From: an uncultured Woeseiaceae bacterium
GTDB taxonomy: Bacteria > Pseudomonadota > Gammaproteobacteria > Woeseiales > Woeseiaceae
Direction: 5' to 3'
Assembly: GCA_947259435.1 (NCBI GenBank)
Contig: CAMYMP010000202.1
Location: 1-11,546, forward strand
Length of the DNA stretch: 11,546 bases
The position numbers were made by a program, and so were the translations under genes. Shown here in pieces: positions 1 through 9,362 of the stretch (its first letter is position 1; the number at the start of each line of letters is the position of its first letter). The notes beneath the pieces are model-generated. The model worked only from the letters and a program-made list of their open reading frames with translations, made no database searches and was not told where the DNA came from.

Positions 1-374
1 CTCGCGTCGTTGCCGGACTGAACGATCATGCCAAGCAACAAATCCTCAACCGACACGCGCTTGCCCACCTCGATGAACATACGCGATCCTTCGGCGCGCC
101 AGGCTTTTTCACTCACGGTTACTTCATCGCGCAGCGCAATCTGTTCTTCCCGCAGCGTCTTGAAAACCACATAGGCCGCCATGAGCTTGGTCAGGCTCGC
201 CGGTGCGACCGGTTTGTCGGGCTCGAGCGCGGCAATCTCATGAGCGGTGCGCCCGTCAATAACGAGATAGCTCGTAGCGCCAATAATCGGCGGTGCCGGA
301 AGAGGGCGGAGATCAGCAGCGGACGAACTTACGGCGAAAAACAGCGCGATCAGCGCAAACAAACGGACTCTCAA
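1..374 (-). CDS. dacA: D-alanyl-D-alanine carboxypeptidase, PBP5/DacA type (N-terminal part, runs off the left edge)
   Basis: Low-molecular-weight penicillin-binding protein that removes the terminal D-Ala from murein pentapeptides in the periplasm. The gene is cut by the window edge, so only about 124 codons are present. The proposed start is a TTG at 374-372. It opens a typical signal peptide (RLFALIALFFAV core, cleavage after SSSAA near residue 20), and no ATG or GTG lies in frame upstream near it. The catalytic SxxK motif is visible as SLTKLM, and the second motif as SGND at the truncated end, with the family-typical EKAWRAEGSRMF stretch between them. It follows rlpA by 43 bases on the same strand, so it is probably the last or a late gene of the murein operon. 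Family assignment is secure. The choice among the DacA, DacC and DacD paralogues is not possible from this part. Confidence 0.9.
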   Translation of the reverse strand, partial: MRVRLFALIALFFAVSSSAADLRPLPAPPIIGATSYLVIDGRTAHEIAALEPDKPVAPASLTKLMAAYVVFKTLREEQIALRDEVTVSEKAWRAEGSRMFIEVGKRVSVEDLLLGMIVQSGNDA

Positions 375-417
375 TGGATTCTCGGAGGTAAACGGACAGG
401 GCGCGTATTGTAATGCG

Positions 418-1281
418 TTAGTCGGTTACGAGGTAGGGGTCATTAATGCCAAGGTTTTCGAGCTCCTCGACGAGGATGTCGTATTGCAGCACCCCTTTGA
501 TCGGGCCGACACGCACGCGATACAGGGCCGGGTCGCTGTTCGTGTCCGCCAGGATGAACCCGGTGCCGATGCCGGCCGAGCGCAGTCTGGCCAGGCGCCG
601 CTCTGCGTTTTCCCGGTCGCCAAAGGCCCCGATCTGAACAAAGATCTTGTGGCTGGAGACAGGGATCGGGGCAGCCGCAGCGGTCGGCACGGCCGCTGGC
701 GCCATTGCCGGTGCTGCTGCCGCAAGTGTCTGCCGCGTCGGGCGGTCGCCGCCAGGCTCGTTAAAGCCGATTGCCTCGACTTCGACGAGGCTGGTGCCGG
801 TACCAACCATGTCGAGCTTCCGGGCTGCCGAATACGACAGGTCAATAATACGATTGTGGACAAATGGCCCGCGATCATTGACGCGCACAACGACACTCTT
901 GTCGTTACGCAGGTTGCGTACACGAACATAGGTCGGCAATGGCAATGACTTGTGCGCCGCGGTCATTGCGTGCATATCGTACGGTTCCTGCATGGAAGTC
1001 ATCTTGTTGTGGAATTTTTTTCCGTACCATGAGGCAACGCCGCGCTCCTTGTAGCCGTCGCTGCTTTGCATGACGGTGTAGCGTTTTCCGAGTACTTCGT
1101 AAACTGGGCCATTGCCGTAGCGGCTGCGCGGCTCGGGCCGCGGTACCGCATCATCCGGCAACTCCGGAATAAATGCACTGCCCGAGCGCGGCGGACCGTC
1201 TTTTACTCTGTTCGAACCACAAGCCGCGAGCGACGCAGACAGCGCCAGCAGCAGCAGCACTGCATGCGGCCTAACGGTCAC
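418..1281 (-). CDS. rlpA: RlpA, septal/polar lytic transglycosylase lipoprotein with SPOR domain
   Basis: Lipoprotein that cleaves peptide-stripped glycan strands, usually at the septum. I chose GTG at 1281-1279 (287 aa): an AGAGGTG ribosome site lies 7 bases upstream, and the start is followed directly by a lipoprotein signal (VLLLLALSASLAAC, lipidated Cys21). The reading frame is open further upstream into mltB, but that extension has no signal-like character. The double-psi beta-barrel spans about residues 80-172 (GVASWYG to VEVEAI). The family His (TAAHK, His110) and Asp (NDRGP, Asp136) are both present. An Ala/Pro-rich linker (about 187-208) leads to a SPOR domain (about 211-287) that should bind denuded septal glycan. 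The loop after FH reads NKMTSMQEPYDM, where relatives usually have a Gly-rich SGE-type sequence; this is odd but does not remove the catalytic pair. The start overlaps the mltB stop by 11 bases, which suggests translational coupling. Confidence 0.92.
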   Translation of the reverse strand: MTVRPHAVLLLLALSASLAACGSNRVKDGPPRSGSAFIPELPDDAVPRPEPRSRYGNGPVYEVLGKRYTVMQSSDGYKERGVASWYGKKFHNKMTSMQEPYDMHAMTAAHKSLPLPTYVRVRNLRNDKSVVVRVNDRGPFVHNRIIDLSYSAARKLDMVGTGTSLVEVEAIGFNEPGGDRPTRQTLAAAAPAMAPAAVPTAAAAPIPVSSHKIFVQIGAFGDRENAERRLARLRSAGIGTGFILADTNSDPALYRVRVGPIKGVLQYDILVEELENLGINDPYLVTD

Positions 1282-2272
1282 GGCGACGCACCTCTTTTGC
1301 AATTTCCTGCCCAAGCTGGTGAACCGCCAGCGCATACATGACGCTACGGTTGTAACGCGTAATGACGAAGAAGTTATGAAAGCCAACCCAAAGTTCCTCG
1401 CCATCTGCCCCTTCGAGAGACAGCAGCTGTCCCGCCGCTTCGTTGGGCATGGTCGTGGAGAAAACGACCCCCATCTCGCTTAGCGAGCTAACCGTCTGCT
1501 CGGCTTTGAGTTTATTTTTCTTCGGTAACTCGCCATTCCAGCGGGAGCTCAGAGTCGCCCGGGCCGCGACTTCTTCGCCGGACTTCCAACCGTGCGCGTT
1601 AAAGTAGTTAGCGACGCTGCCCGCCACGTCAGCCCAGTTGTTCCAGATGTCACGCTTGCCGTCGCCAGTAGAGTCAATTGCGTACGCACGATAACTGGAC
1701 GGCATGAATTGTGGCCGCCCCATTGCGCCGGCATATGAACCAAACGCGTCGGTTGCCGGCATGCCCTCTTCGCGGACAAGTAACAGGAACTGCTCGAGTT
1801 CCCTGCGGAAGAACTTTTGCCGCGGTGGATAGAAGAAGGCCAGCGTCGCGAGAGCATCGATCACACGATGCCCGCCTGTGATACGGCCGAAATACGTTTC
1901 GACACCGATGATGCCAACGAGGATCTCAACAGGCACGCCGTTTTTTGCGCTGATCATCTCCAGGGTTTCCCGGTTCTCGCGCCAAAACGCGGCACCCGCA
2001 CGAACGCGAGCCCTGGTTATGAAAATCGGCCGGTACTCAGCCCAGGTCAGGGTCTTTTCTGCCGGCTTGCTGATGAGATCGATGATCGAGCTTTGCATCT
2101 CGGCCTCACCGAGAATGGTGCGAATGGCGTCCTGATCGTAGCCGTGTTCCGCGACCATCGATTCAATGAACGCTGCGACGTCAGGCCGGTCGAGGTCGAT
2201 CGCGTAGCACGGCGATACGAATAGCAGCAGCAAGGCGATGAGCAAGTGAGGTCGAACCGTAATTTTTCGCAT
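1271..2272 (-). CDS. mltB: Membrane-bound-type lytic murein transglycosylase B (MltB/SltB family)
   Basis: Lytic transglycosylase that cleaves the MurNAc-GlcNAc bond with 1,6-anhydro product in the periplasm. The protein is 333 aa and appears complete. The catalytic Glu is Glu125 in IIGVETYFGR, and the family signature SYAGAMGRPQFMPSSYR lies at 179-195. The C-terminal half contains the typical GSVANYF, HGW and FFVITRYNRS segments. The N-terminus (about 1-24) is a signal peptide ending PCYA. The Cys is preceded by Pro, so it does not form a good lipobox, and I infer a soluble periplasmic, SltB-like form rather than a lipoprotein. The start is ATG at 2272-2270, 22 bases after the rodA stop. The gene overlaps rlpA, in keeping with the common mrdA-rodA-mltB-rlpA-dacA arrangement in gammaproteobacteria. 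Confidence 0.93.
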   Translation of the reverse strand: MRKITVRPHLLIALLLLFVSPCYAIDLDRPDVAAFIESMVAEHGYDQDAIRTILGEAEMQSSIIDLISKPAEKTLTWAEYRPIFITRARVRAGAAFWRENRETLEMISAKNGVPVEILVGIIGVETYFGRITGGHRVIDALATLAFFYPPRQKFFRRELEQFLLLVREEGMPATDAFGSYAGAMGRPQFMPSSYRAYAIDSTGDGKRDIWNNWADVAGSVANYFNAHGWKSGEEVAARATLSSRWNGELPKKNKLKAEQTVSSLSEMGVVFSTTMPNEAAGQLLSLEGADGEELWVGFHNFFVITRYNRSVMYALAVHQLGQEIAKEVRRRDR

Positions 2273-2294
2273 AACAGAATGACGTCGTTCTTCA

Positions 2295-3437
2295 TCAGTG
2301 CGGCAACAGTTTTCGGTGAGATTGAATGGACATCAGAATACCGAATCCGGCCAGTAGCGTCACCATGGACGTTCCGCCAAAACTGACCAAAGGCAATGGA
2401 ACTCCGACGACCGGTACGAGCCCGGTGACCATTGCCGTGTTCACGAACACATAGACAAAAAAGGTCAGGCTGATCGATCCCGCAAGCAGGCGCGAGTAAG
2501 TGTCCGGCGCCTGGATGGCGATGTAGAGCCCGCGACCAATGACAAACACGTACAAAACGATGAGCGCGAGCACGCCGAGCAGACCGAGTTCCTCACCCAT
2601 AACCGCGAAGATGAAGTCGGTGTCGCGCTCGGGCAGGAATTCGAGCTGCGCTTGCGAGCCGTTTGTCCAGCCTTTGCCAAACAAACCGCCCGAGCCGATT
2701 GCGATCTTTGACTGAATGATGTTGTAACCGGCACCGAGCGGATCGGTATCGGGATCGAGCAGCGTCAGCACGCGCTGCTTCTGATAGTCCTGCATGAAGT
2801 TCCACAAGACGAGTGCGCCAGGTATTGCGAGAACCGCCAACACGACCATCAGGCGAATCGGCAGACCTGCAAGCACAATAACGATGATGCCGGACGCCGC
2901 GATCAACAGCGCCGTACCGAGGTCAGGCTGGCGGGCAATCAGCACGGTGGGCACGACGATCATCAATGCGATTAACAAGAGTTGCCCGAAGCGCGGTGGA
3001 ATTTGCCGATCATGCAGGTACCAGGCGGCCATCATAGGCACGGCGAGTTTCATGATTTCCGACGGCTGAAAACGAATACCGAGGTTGAGCCAGCGCCGCG
3101 CCCCCTGGCTGACCTCTCCGGTCGCCAGCACGAGCACGAGGAGCACGAGACCGCCGAGAAAACCCCACGGTGTCCAGCGCCGCAGGAAATCCGGCGACAG
3201 CTGCGCCATGATCAGCATGGCGACCAGCGCAACGCCCAGGCGCACAATCTGATTGATCAACAGGCGCATGTTCTCGCCAACGGCGCTGTACAGCACCACG
3301 AGCCCGAGCGCACTGATCAGCAGGATGCCAACGAATAGCGGCCCGTCGATATTCAGGCGTCGAATTGCACGCGCGAGGTCGCCGAGCGGCGCCGCTTTGC
3401 CGGCAACGAGTCGCTGTGGTTCGCTAAGGCGCATCAT
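2295..3437 (-). CDS. rodA: RodA, SEDS-family peptidoglycan glycosyltransferase of the elongasome
   Basis: Integral membrane polymerase that uses lipid II to build glycan strands and pairs with PBP2. The start is one of two adjacent ATGs (3437 or 3434), giving 380 or 379 aa against about 370 in E. coli. The same frame stays open to 3665, but that extension lies antiparallel to nothing and overlaps the PBP2 C-terminus in another phase, so I rejected it. The sequence is strongly hydrophobic with many transmembrane segments. Key motifs are RWLNLGIRFQPSE, QPDLGTALL, DPLGAGYNIIQSKIAIGSGG and LEFLPERDTDFIFAVMGEE; the last holds the Asp (Asp274) matching the putative catalytic residue of E. coli RodA. 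The C-terminal signature is VVGVPLPLVSFGG. It overlaps the mrdA stop by about 14 bases. No internal gap is evident by comparison with known RodA. Confidence 0.95.
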   Translation of the reverse strand: MMRLSEPQRLVAGKAAPLGDLARAIRRLNIDGPLFVGILLISALGLVVLYSAVGENMRLLINQIVRLGVALVAMLIMAQLSPDFLRRWTPWGFLGGLVLLVLVLATGEVSQGARRWLNLGIRFQPSEIMKLAVPMMAAWYLHDRQIPPRFGQLLLIALMIVVPTVLIARQPDLGTALLIAASGIIVIVLAGLPIRLMVVLAVLAIPGALVLWNFMQDYQKQRVLTLLDPDTDPLGAGYNIIQSKIAIGSGGLFGKGWTNGSQAQLEFLPERDTDFIFAVMGEELGLLGVLALIVLYVFVIGRGLYIAIQAPDTYSRLLAGSISLTFFVYVFVNTAMVTGLVPVVGVPLPLVSFGGTSMVTLLAGFGILMSIQSHRKLLPH

Positions 3438-5214
3438 CACCACCGTACCCGAGGTACTCATCCATGATGGCGCGAGCAATCGGTGCCGCGACCCGGCTCC
3501 CGCTCGAGCCATCTTCCTGGGAGACCGAGAACACCTGCGCCGTGCCGCTCTTTCCAGCCATCTCGTACTTTGCGCCACTGCCTGCGGCGTACGCCGTTCC
3601 GCGGACGTTTTGCATGACGTCGTGCATGGCGCCAATAACAGTGTCCCAATACGACTGATCGCCAATTGCGACGTCAGCGAGTCGCTCAGGAACGGTCAAG
3701 GTGCGCTGTCCCGTCACCGCGTCCTCGACGGCGGCGACGAGATGTGGCTCGAAGCGGGTGCCACGGGTCGCTAGGGCCGCGGCGGCGTTAGCAAGTTGCA
3801 GCGGCGTTGTTAGCATGTATCCCTGGCCGATCGAGTTAATAACGGTCTCGCCATGAAACCAGCGTTGATCTGCTCTTTCAGTAAACGCTGCGCGTTTCCA
3901 GTCGCGCGACGGGTTCACACCCGGATGTTCACCGCTTACGTCGATGCCTGTGGTTTTTCCAAGCCCAAACTTGTCCAGATAGGTGTACATGTTATCGATG
4001 CCAATGTCGCCACTGAGCTCGTAGAAGTAGACGTCGCAAGACTGCGTAATAGCATCGTGCAGATCGACCTCGCCATGTCCTTCGGGTTTCCAGTCGCGGT
4101 AGCGGTGCGTTGTGTTCGGCAACATGAAAAAACCGCGGCATATGCTCCTTCTCATCGGATTGGTCGCGCCAGTGTCGAGAGCCGCGAGAGCAAGCATGGG
4201 CTTGATCGTCGATCCTGGCGGGTAAGCGCCGCGAATGGCGCGATTGAACAGTGGTTGTCCGAGGTCGTTCCGCAGCTCGGCGTACTGCGCGGTCGACATC
4301 CCCACGGCGAACAGGTTGGGGTCAAATGAAGGGGCGCTGACCAGTGCGAGGATTTCACCGCTCCAGGGGTCGACCGCGACAACCGCGCCGCGCCGTCCTT
4401 CGAGTGCTTTGGTTGCGATCAGTTGCAGGTCGAGATCAAGACTCAGATAGACGTTCTGGCCGGGCGCCGATGATTCATCGTTCGGTAGCGAATCGGCCAT
4501 GTCTCTGGAGTCGGTCGGAATTTGCCGGCCGAGCGCGTTGGACACGATGTGCCGGTAACCCACGTCGCCATGCAGATAGGGCTCGAAGCTGTTTTCCACG
4601 CCGGTCTTGCCGGTGTGGGCCGTCCCTGCGTAGGAGGACGAATCGAGACGTGCAAGATCGTTCTTTGACAGCGCGCCGACGTAGCCAACCGCGTGCGCAA
4701 TCGCTTTGCCGTTCGGGTAGTGGCGCACGAGGCGCGGCTGAAAGTCGACACCGGGGAATCGCGGCCGCTGAATCGCAAAATTAGCAATCTCCTCGTCGCT
4801 CAGACGCAGCTTGAGCGTGACGGGTTTGAAACGCGGTCCACTCTCGCTGAGTTCCTTGAAGCCCGCAATATCGTCAGCTTCGATCAATCCGAGCGCAGCG
4901 AGGCGCTGCAGCGTGTCATCGATATCCGCAACCTGTTCCGGAATCAGTTCCAGCTGATAGGCGGGCAGGTTTTCGGCCAGCACCCGGCCTTCACGATCGA
5001 AAACGAGGCCACGGATTGGCGGCACCGCCTCGATACGAACGCGATTGCCCTGCGATTGTGCCGCGAAGACTTCATGGTCAAGGACCTGCAGCTGCACGAG
5101 ACGTGCTATGACCGTGCTGAGCAACAGAAAACCAATGATCGAGGTCAGGGCGACACGCGCGATGAAGAGCCGGCGCTCCGAATGATGATCCTTGATGGGC
5201 GAGAGCAGATCCAA
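3424..5214 (-). CDS. mrdA: Penicillin-binding protein 2, elongasome transpeptidase, with an apparent in-frame loss of about 37 codons
   Basis: Class B PBP that cross-links murein made by RodA. It has an N-terminal membrane anchor (about 17-39), a dimerisation/pedestal region (PPIRGLVFDREG at 65-76) and a transpeptidase domain from about 255. Catalytic motifs are present: Ser335-TIK, SCD at 392-394 and KSGT at 555-558. The start is TTG at 5214, one base after the mreD stop; no better start follows. The protein is 596 aa, shorter than the usual 630-650. Right after KSGTAQVFSVSQEDG (ending about residue 569) the sequence jumps to SGSRVAAPIARAIMDEYL. Relatives have about 37 residues between these blocks, including the RDHALF...FAP strand and the IAV...ENG strand. 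From knowledge of the fold, this removes beta strands packed behind the KSGT strand and would probably inactivate the enzyme. It may instead be an assembly error (junction about 3505-3513). Confidence 0.9.
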   Translation of the reverse strand: MDLLSPIKDHHSERRLFIARVALTSIIGFLLLSTVIARLVQLQVLDHEVFAAQSQGNRVRIEAVPPIRGLVFDREGRVLAENLPAYQLELIPEQVADIDDTLQRLAALGLIEADDIAGFKELSESGPRFKPVTLKLRLSDEEIANFAIQRPRFPGVDFQPRLVRHYPNGKAIAHAVGYVGALSKNDLARLDSSSYAGTAHTGKTGVENSFEPYLHGDVGYRHIVSNALGRQIPTDSRDMADSLPNDESSAPGQNVYLSLDLDLQLIATKALEGRRGAVVAVDPWSGEILALVSAPSFDPNLFAVGMSTAQYAELRNDLGQPLFNRAIRGAYPPGSTIKPMLALAALDTGATNPMRRSICRGFFMLPNTTHRYRDWKPEGHGEVDLHDAITQSCDVYFYELSGDIGIDNMYTYLDKFGLGKTTGIDVSGEHPGVNPSRDWKRAAFTERADQRWFHGETVINSIGQGYMLTTPLQLANAAAALATRGTRFEPHLVAAVEDAVTGQRTLTVPERLADVAIGDQSYWDTVIGAMHDVMQNVRGTAYAAGSGAKYEMAGKSGTAQVFSVSQEDGSSGSRVAAPIARAIMDEYLGYGGDDAP

Positions 5215-5215
5215 A

Positions 5216-5707
5216 CTAGTGCCCCAGCTGGACTCGAAGGCGTATCCCGCGCAGCACTACCAGGACGGCGGGCCAGAAAAGCGTGCCCGTTATGACCGGT
5301 CCCCAGTAATCGACGGCAGGCACTTCGATGCCCGCAATGCCGTTGATCCAGAACAGAATGAACTGATAAAACGCGAGTATCGCAAATACCGTCGCAGCAA
5401 GCTGCTGCAGCGGAAAGACACGCATCAGGAGATGAAACCGTACGGTAATAAAAACGATCAGGCAGAGGGCAAGCGCATGCTGGCCAAGAATGGTTCCCTG
5501 CGCGACGTCGAGCAGAATACCGATGATCCATGCTGAGCCGACGCTCCATGTGCGCGGCATCATCATCGCCCAGTATATAAGTGTCAGCGCGACCCAGTCG
5601 GGCCGAAACGGCGCCGCCCAATCTGGCAGCGGCACGACCATCAGCATCAAAGCGACGATGATCGTGATGAACACCGGTAGTCGCTGCGTGCCGCCGCCGC
5701 TACTCAT
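5216..5707 (-). CDS. mreD: Rod shape-determining membrane protein MreD
   Basis: Small polytopic inner-membrane protein that links MreC to RodA/PBP2. It has about 163 aa from ATG 5707 (a GTG immediately upstream at 5710 is an alternative), close to the 162 aa of E. coli MreD. Hydrophobic helices run through most of the protein. The family motif AAPFRPDWVALTLIYW is at about 32-47, and DVAQGTILGQHALAL and FWINGI follow. The start overlaps the mreC stop by 8 bases, and the stop lies one base before the mrdA TTG, so translation is tightly coupled. No sign of internal loss. Confidence 0.93.
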   Translation of the reverse strand: MSSGGGTQRLPVFITIIVALMLMVVPLPDWAAPFRPDWVALTLIYWAMMMPRTWSVGSAWIIGILLDVAQGTILGQHALALCLIVFITVRFHLLMRVFPLQQLAATVFAILAFYQFILFWINGIAGIEVPAVDYWGPVITGTLFWPAVLVVLRGIRLRVQLGH

Positions 5708-6572
5708 CACCGGGCTCCGTTTCGGCTTGCGTTTCTGCAGACGACCAGATCAACATGACTTCGCGGACCTGATCGAGAGCGGCCGTGGGCGTTGCCGTAA
5801 CGTCGGCAAACGGATCCTGAGGAATTCTGTTGACGGTTTCGACAACTGCGACCGGATAGCCTGCCGGAAATGCACCGCCTAGTCCGGAGGTGACCAGCAG
5901 GTCGCCGGGCTGGATATCGGCGTTGTTTGTGACAAAAGGCAAGTCGAGTCGACCGAACTCGCCCGTGCCGTTCGCGATCGTGCGCAGGCCGTTACGATTG
6001 ACTTCGACGGGCAGCGAATGGCTGGGGTCGCTGATGAGCATCGCCTGCGAGGTCGTCAGGCCGGTCTCGATGACCTGGCCGATCACGCCAACGGCATCGA
6101 TGATGGCCTGCCCGTCGTAAGCACCCTCGCGTGCGCCAATATCGATGACAATGTTGTGCCGATAGGGATTCGCGTCGACGGCCATGATCTTGGCAACGCG
6201 AATTTCGTCGCGCACCCGCGCACGCGCCTCGAGCAAGTCGCGCAACCGGGCGTTCTCTGCCTTGAGCGCATTGAGTTGCTGCAATTCGGCCCTGGTAAAA
6301 AGCCGCTCGTTCCGCAGATGATTGAGTTCCTGCTGCATTTCGTCGCGGGATTTCGTGCTCTCACGAACCCATTCCCAGAGCCGGAACGGCGCATCGACGA
6401 CAAGTTGTATCGGATATACCGCGGCTCCGACGGCTTTGCGAACTGCATCAAGATGGTTCTGCCGGTGATCGAGCACCATGAGCAGGATGCTCGCGAACAA
6501 CAAGACAAGGACGCGAACGCCCAGAGCGGGAATGCGTGCCGGGTTAGTGTTACTGGTTCGGGAAGCGACCAT
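5700..6572 (-). CDS. mreC: Rod shape-determining protein MreC
   Basis: Bitopic periplasmic scaffold of the elongasome that contacts PBP2. It has 290 aa, with a short cytoplasmic N-terminus, one transmembrane helix (about 17-35) and a coiled coil (about 70-117, rich in Glu, Leu and Arg). A C-terminal pair of beta-barrel domains follows, with hallmark stretches ISDPSHSLPVEVNRNGLRTI, NNADIQPGDLLVTSGLGG and FPAGYPVAVV. It is shorter than E. coli MreC because it lacks a long C-terminal tail; the conserved domains are continuous. The start is ATG 6572, with no strong Shine-Dalgarno sequence. It begins 45 bases after the end of the mreB frame and overlaps mreD by 8 bases. Confidence 0.95.
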   Translation of the reverse strand: MVASRTSNTNPARIPALGVRVLVLLFASILLMVLDHRQNHLDAVRKAVGAAVYPIQLVVDAPFRLWEWVRESTKSRDEMQQELNHLRNERLFTRAELQQLNALKAENARLRDLLEARARVRDEIRVAKIMAVDANPYRHNIVIDIGAREGAYDGQAIIDAVGVIGQVIETGLTTSQAMLISDPSHSLPVEVNRNGLRTIANGTGEFGRLDLPFVTNNADIQPGDLLVTSGLGGAFPAGYPVAVVETVNRIPQDPFADVTATPTAALDQVREVMLIWSSAETQAETEPGDE

Positions 6573-6617
6573 CGGTGCTTAGCATCCGCAAATCGTCAAC
6601 CAGGCCCGAAATACGGC

Positions 6618-7678
<1,061 letters not shown>

Positions 7679-7892
7679 GTGTCACTCGATCAAGCTGTCC
7701 CGAATCGTCGATTTCGTAGACCAGTTAAGCCAGGCAGACACTGAAAATGTCGTGCCGATGGCGCACCCGCTGCATGCCTCGCAACGGCTGCGCCCGGATA
7801 AGGTGACCGAGCCTAATGACCGGGATCACGTGCAGGAAAATGCGCCGCTGGTCGAGCACGGCCTATACCTGGTGCCCAAAGTCATCGAGTGA
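7679..7892 (+). pseudogene. gatC: gatC, glutamyl/aspartyl-tRNA amidotransferase subunit C, frame-disrupted near its 5' end
   Basis: GatC is the small belt subunit that wraps around and stabilises GatA-GatB. The last 65 residues (7698-7892) are clear: [36 protein letters not shown] and LYLVPKVIE at the end. Upstream, this frame is open back to a TTG at 7590, but residues before KLSRI do not look like GatC. In another frame, GTG 7679 with an AGGA site encodes M-S-L-D-Q-A-V, a plausible GatC start, then stops at 7742. Family members are about 95 aa; 7 plus 65 leaves about 23 missing, the helix with the IAxLARL motif. I infer a roughly 70-base, out-of-frame loss at about 7691-7700, where AAGCTGTC is shared by the end of one frame and the start of the other. 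The stop lies 3 bases before gatA. Confidence 0.8.
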
Positions 7893-7895
7893 CCC

Positions 7896-9362
7896 ATGGG
7901 CATGGACTTGCACGAACAGACTTTGACGCAGCTCACCGCGGGTCTCGAACGCGGTGATTTCTCGTCGGTCGAGCTGACCGAGGCGCTGCTCGCACGTATC
8001 GCAGCGCACGATCAGGTGCTCAATGCCTTTGTCACCGTGACCGGCGAGCAGGCGCTTGCCGCAGCGAAGGCGGCGGACGAAGCACGCGCTGCCGGCGATG
8101 CCGGCATCCTGAACGGACTGCCGATCGTGCACAAGGATATTTTTTGCACGCAGGGCGTCCTGACCACCTGTGGGTCCCGCATGCTCGAGAATTTCGTCTC
8201 GCCTTATGACGCCACGGTGGTTGAGCGACTCGCCGGGGCGGGCGCCGTTGTGCTCGGCAAGACCAATATGGATGAGTTCGCCATGGGTTCGTCCAACGAG
8301 ACCAGCTACTTCGGACCGGTCAAAAACCCGTGGCGTCTCGACTGCTCGCCTGGCGGCTCATCGGGCGGCTCGGCGGCAGCTGTCGCGGCGCGCCTGGCAC
8401 CGGCGGCGACGGGTACGGATACCGGTGGCTCGATACGACAGCCAGCTGCACTCACAGGCACGGTTGGCCTGAAGCCGACGTATGGGCGCGTCTCGCGCTA
8501 CGGCATGATCGCGTTTGCGTCGAGCCTGGATCAGGCCGGCGTCATCACTCGCTCGAGCGAGGATGCGGCGATGTTGCTCGGCGTTATGGCAGGCTTTGAT
8601 GAACGCGACTCGACCAGCATCCAACATCCGGTTCCCGATTACACAGCGGCACTGTCGGGATCACTCAATGGCTTGCGAGTGGGCATCGTCAAGCAGCACT
8701 TCGACGAAGGACTTGATGAGCAATGCGGCGCCGCGATCAAAGAGGCTTTGGCCGCGCTGGAGTCTGAGGGCGCGATACTGACTGAAGTCGATATGCCTAA
8801 TCTCGATCTGTCGGTGCCGACTTACTATGTCGTTGCCCCTGCCGAGTGCTCATCCAATCTTTCGCGCTTCGATGGCGTGCGCTTCGGTCACCGCGCCCAG
8901 AACACTGACGATTTATTGGACATGTATTGCCGCAGCCGCGGCGAAGGTTTTGGTGCGGAGGTCAAACGTCGCATCATGACCGGCACCTATGTTTTGTCCG
9001 CGGGCTACTACGATGCTTACTACCTCAAAGCACAAAAAGTAAGGCATCTGATCGCAGACGACTTCCACAAGGCTTTCGCTGACGTCGACGTGATCGCGGG
9101 GCCGACGTCGCCAACTGCTGCGTTCCGGCTCGGTGACAAGATCGACGACCCGATCACGATGTACCTCAATGACATTTATACGATCGGCGCGAACCTCGCC
9201 GGCCTGCCCGGCATGTCGACCCCGTGCGGCTTCGTGGACGGCTTGCCGGTTGGTCTGCATCTCGTTGCGCCGCATTGGGGCGAAGACACTTTATTAAGGT
9301 GTGCACACCACTACGAACAAGTCACGGACTGGCATCGTGCGTGTCCGGAGGACTTCTTGTGA
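7896..9362 (+). CDS. gatA: Glutamyl/aspartyl-tRNA(Gln/Asn) amidotransferase subunit A
   Basis: Amidase-signature subunit that hydrolyses glutamine and sends ammonia to GatB, converting Glu-tRNA(Gln) or Asp-tRNA(Asn). The protein is 488 aa, the usual length. The Ser-cisSer-Lys triad fits Lys80 (VHKDIF), Ser155 ([12 protein letters not shown]) and Ser179 ([13 protein letters not shown]). Other family blocks include [44 protein letters not shown] and [14 protein letters not shown]. The start is ATG 7896, six bases after a weak GAG element; ATG 7902 is an alternative two codons in. It lies 3 bases after gatC and overlaps gatB by 4 bases. The gene looks complete. In gammaproteobacteria that have GlnRS, the complex mainly serves Asn-tRNA; which substrate applies here cannot be told from this window. 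Confidence 0.97.
   Translation: MGMDLHEQTLTQLTAGLERGDFSSVELTEALLARIAAHDQVLNAFVTVTGEQALAAAKAADEARAAGDAGILNGLPIVHKDIFCTQGVLTTCGSRMLENFVSPYDATVVERLAGAGAVVLGKTNMDEFAMGSSNETSYFGPVKNPWRLDCSPGGSSGGSAAAVAARLAPAATGTDTGGSIRQPAALTGTVGLKPTYGRVSRYGMIAFASSLDQAGVITRSSEDAAMLLGVMAGFDERDSTSIQHPVPDYTAALSGSLNGLRVGIVKQHFDEGLDEQCGAAIKEALAALESEGAILTEVDMPNLDLSVPTYYVVAPAECSSNLSRFDGVRFGHRAQNTDDLLDMYCRSRGEGFGAEVKRRIMTGTYVLSAGYYDAYYLKAQKVRHLIADDFHKAFADVDVIAGPTSPTAAFRLGDKIDDPITMYLNDIYTIGANLAGLPGMSTPCGFVDGLPVGLHLVAPHWGEDTLLRCAHHYEQVTDWHRACPEDFL
9347..9351 (+). promoter_or_regulatory. Ribosome binding site that decides the gatB start
   Basis: GGAGG lies inside the end of gatA, 7 bases before GTG 9359. It supports the GTG at the 4-base overlap with gatA over the longer open frame starting at 9224. 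Confidence 0.85.

Noticed and set aside
1271..2272. MltB as an outer-membrane lipoprotein
   Set aside because: The only signal-region Cys is preceded by Pro (VSPC), which does not fit a lipobox; a standard signal peptidase site after CYA is more likely.
2295..3665. Longer RodA of 456 aa starting at 3665
   Set aside because: The extra 76 residues overlap the PBP2 C-terminus in another frame and have no RodA similarity. The ATG pair at 3437/3434 gives the normal length.
4693..5295. Plus-strand open frame of 200 codons across mrdA/mreD
   Set aside because: It is a shadow on the opposite strand of well-supported genes and shows no recognisable domain.
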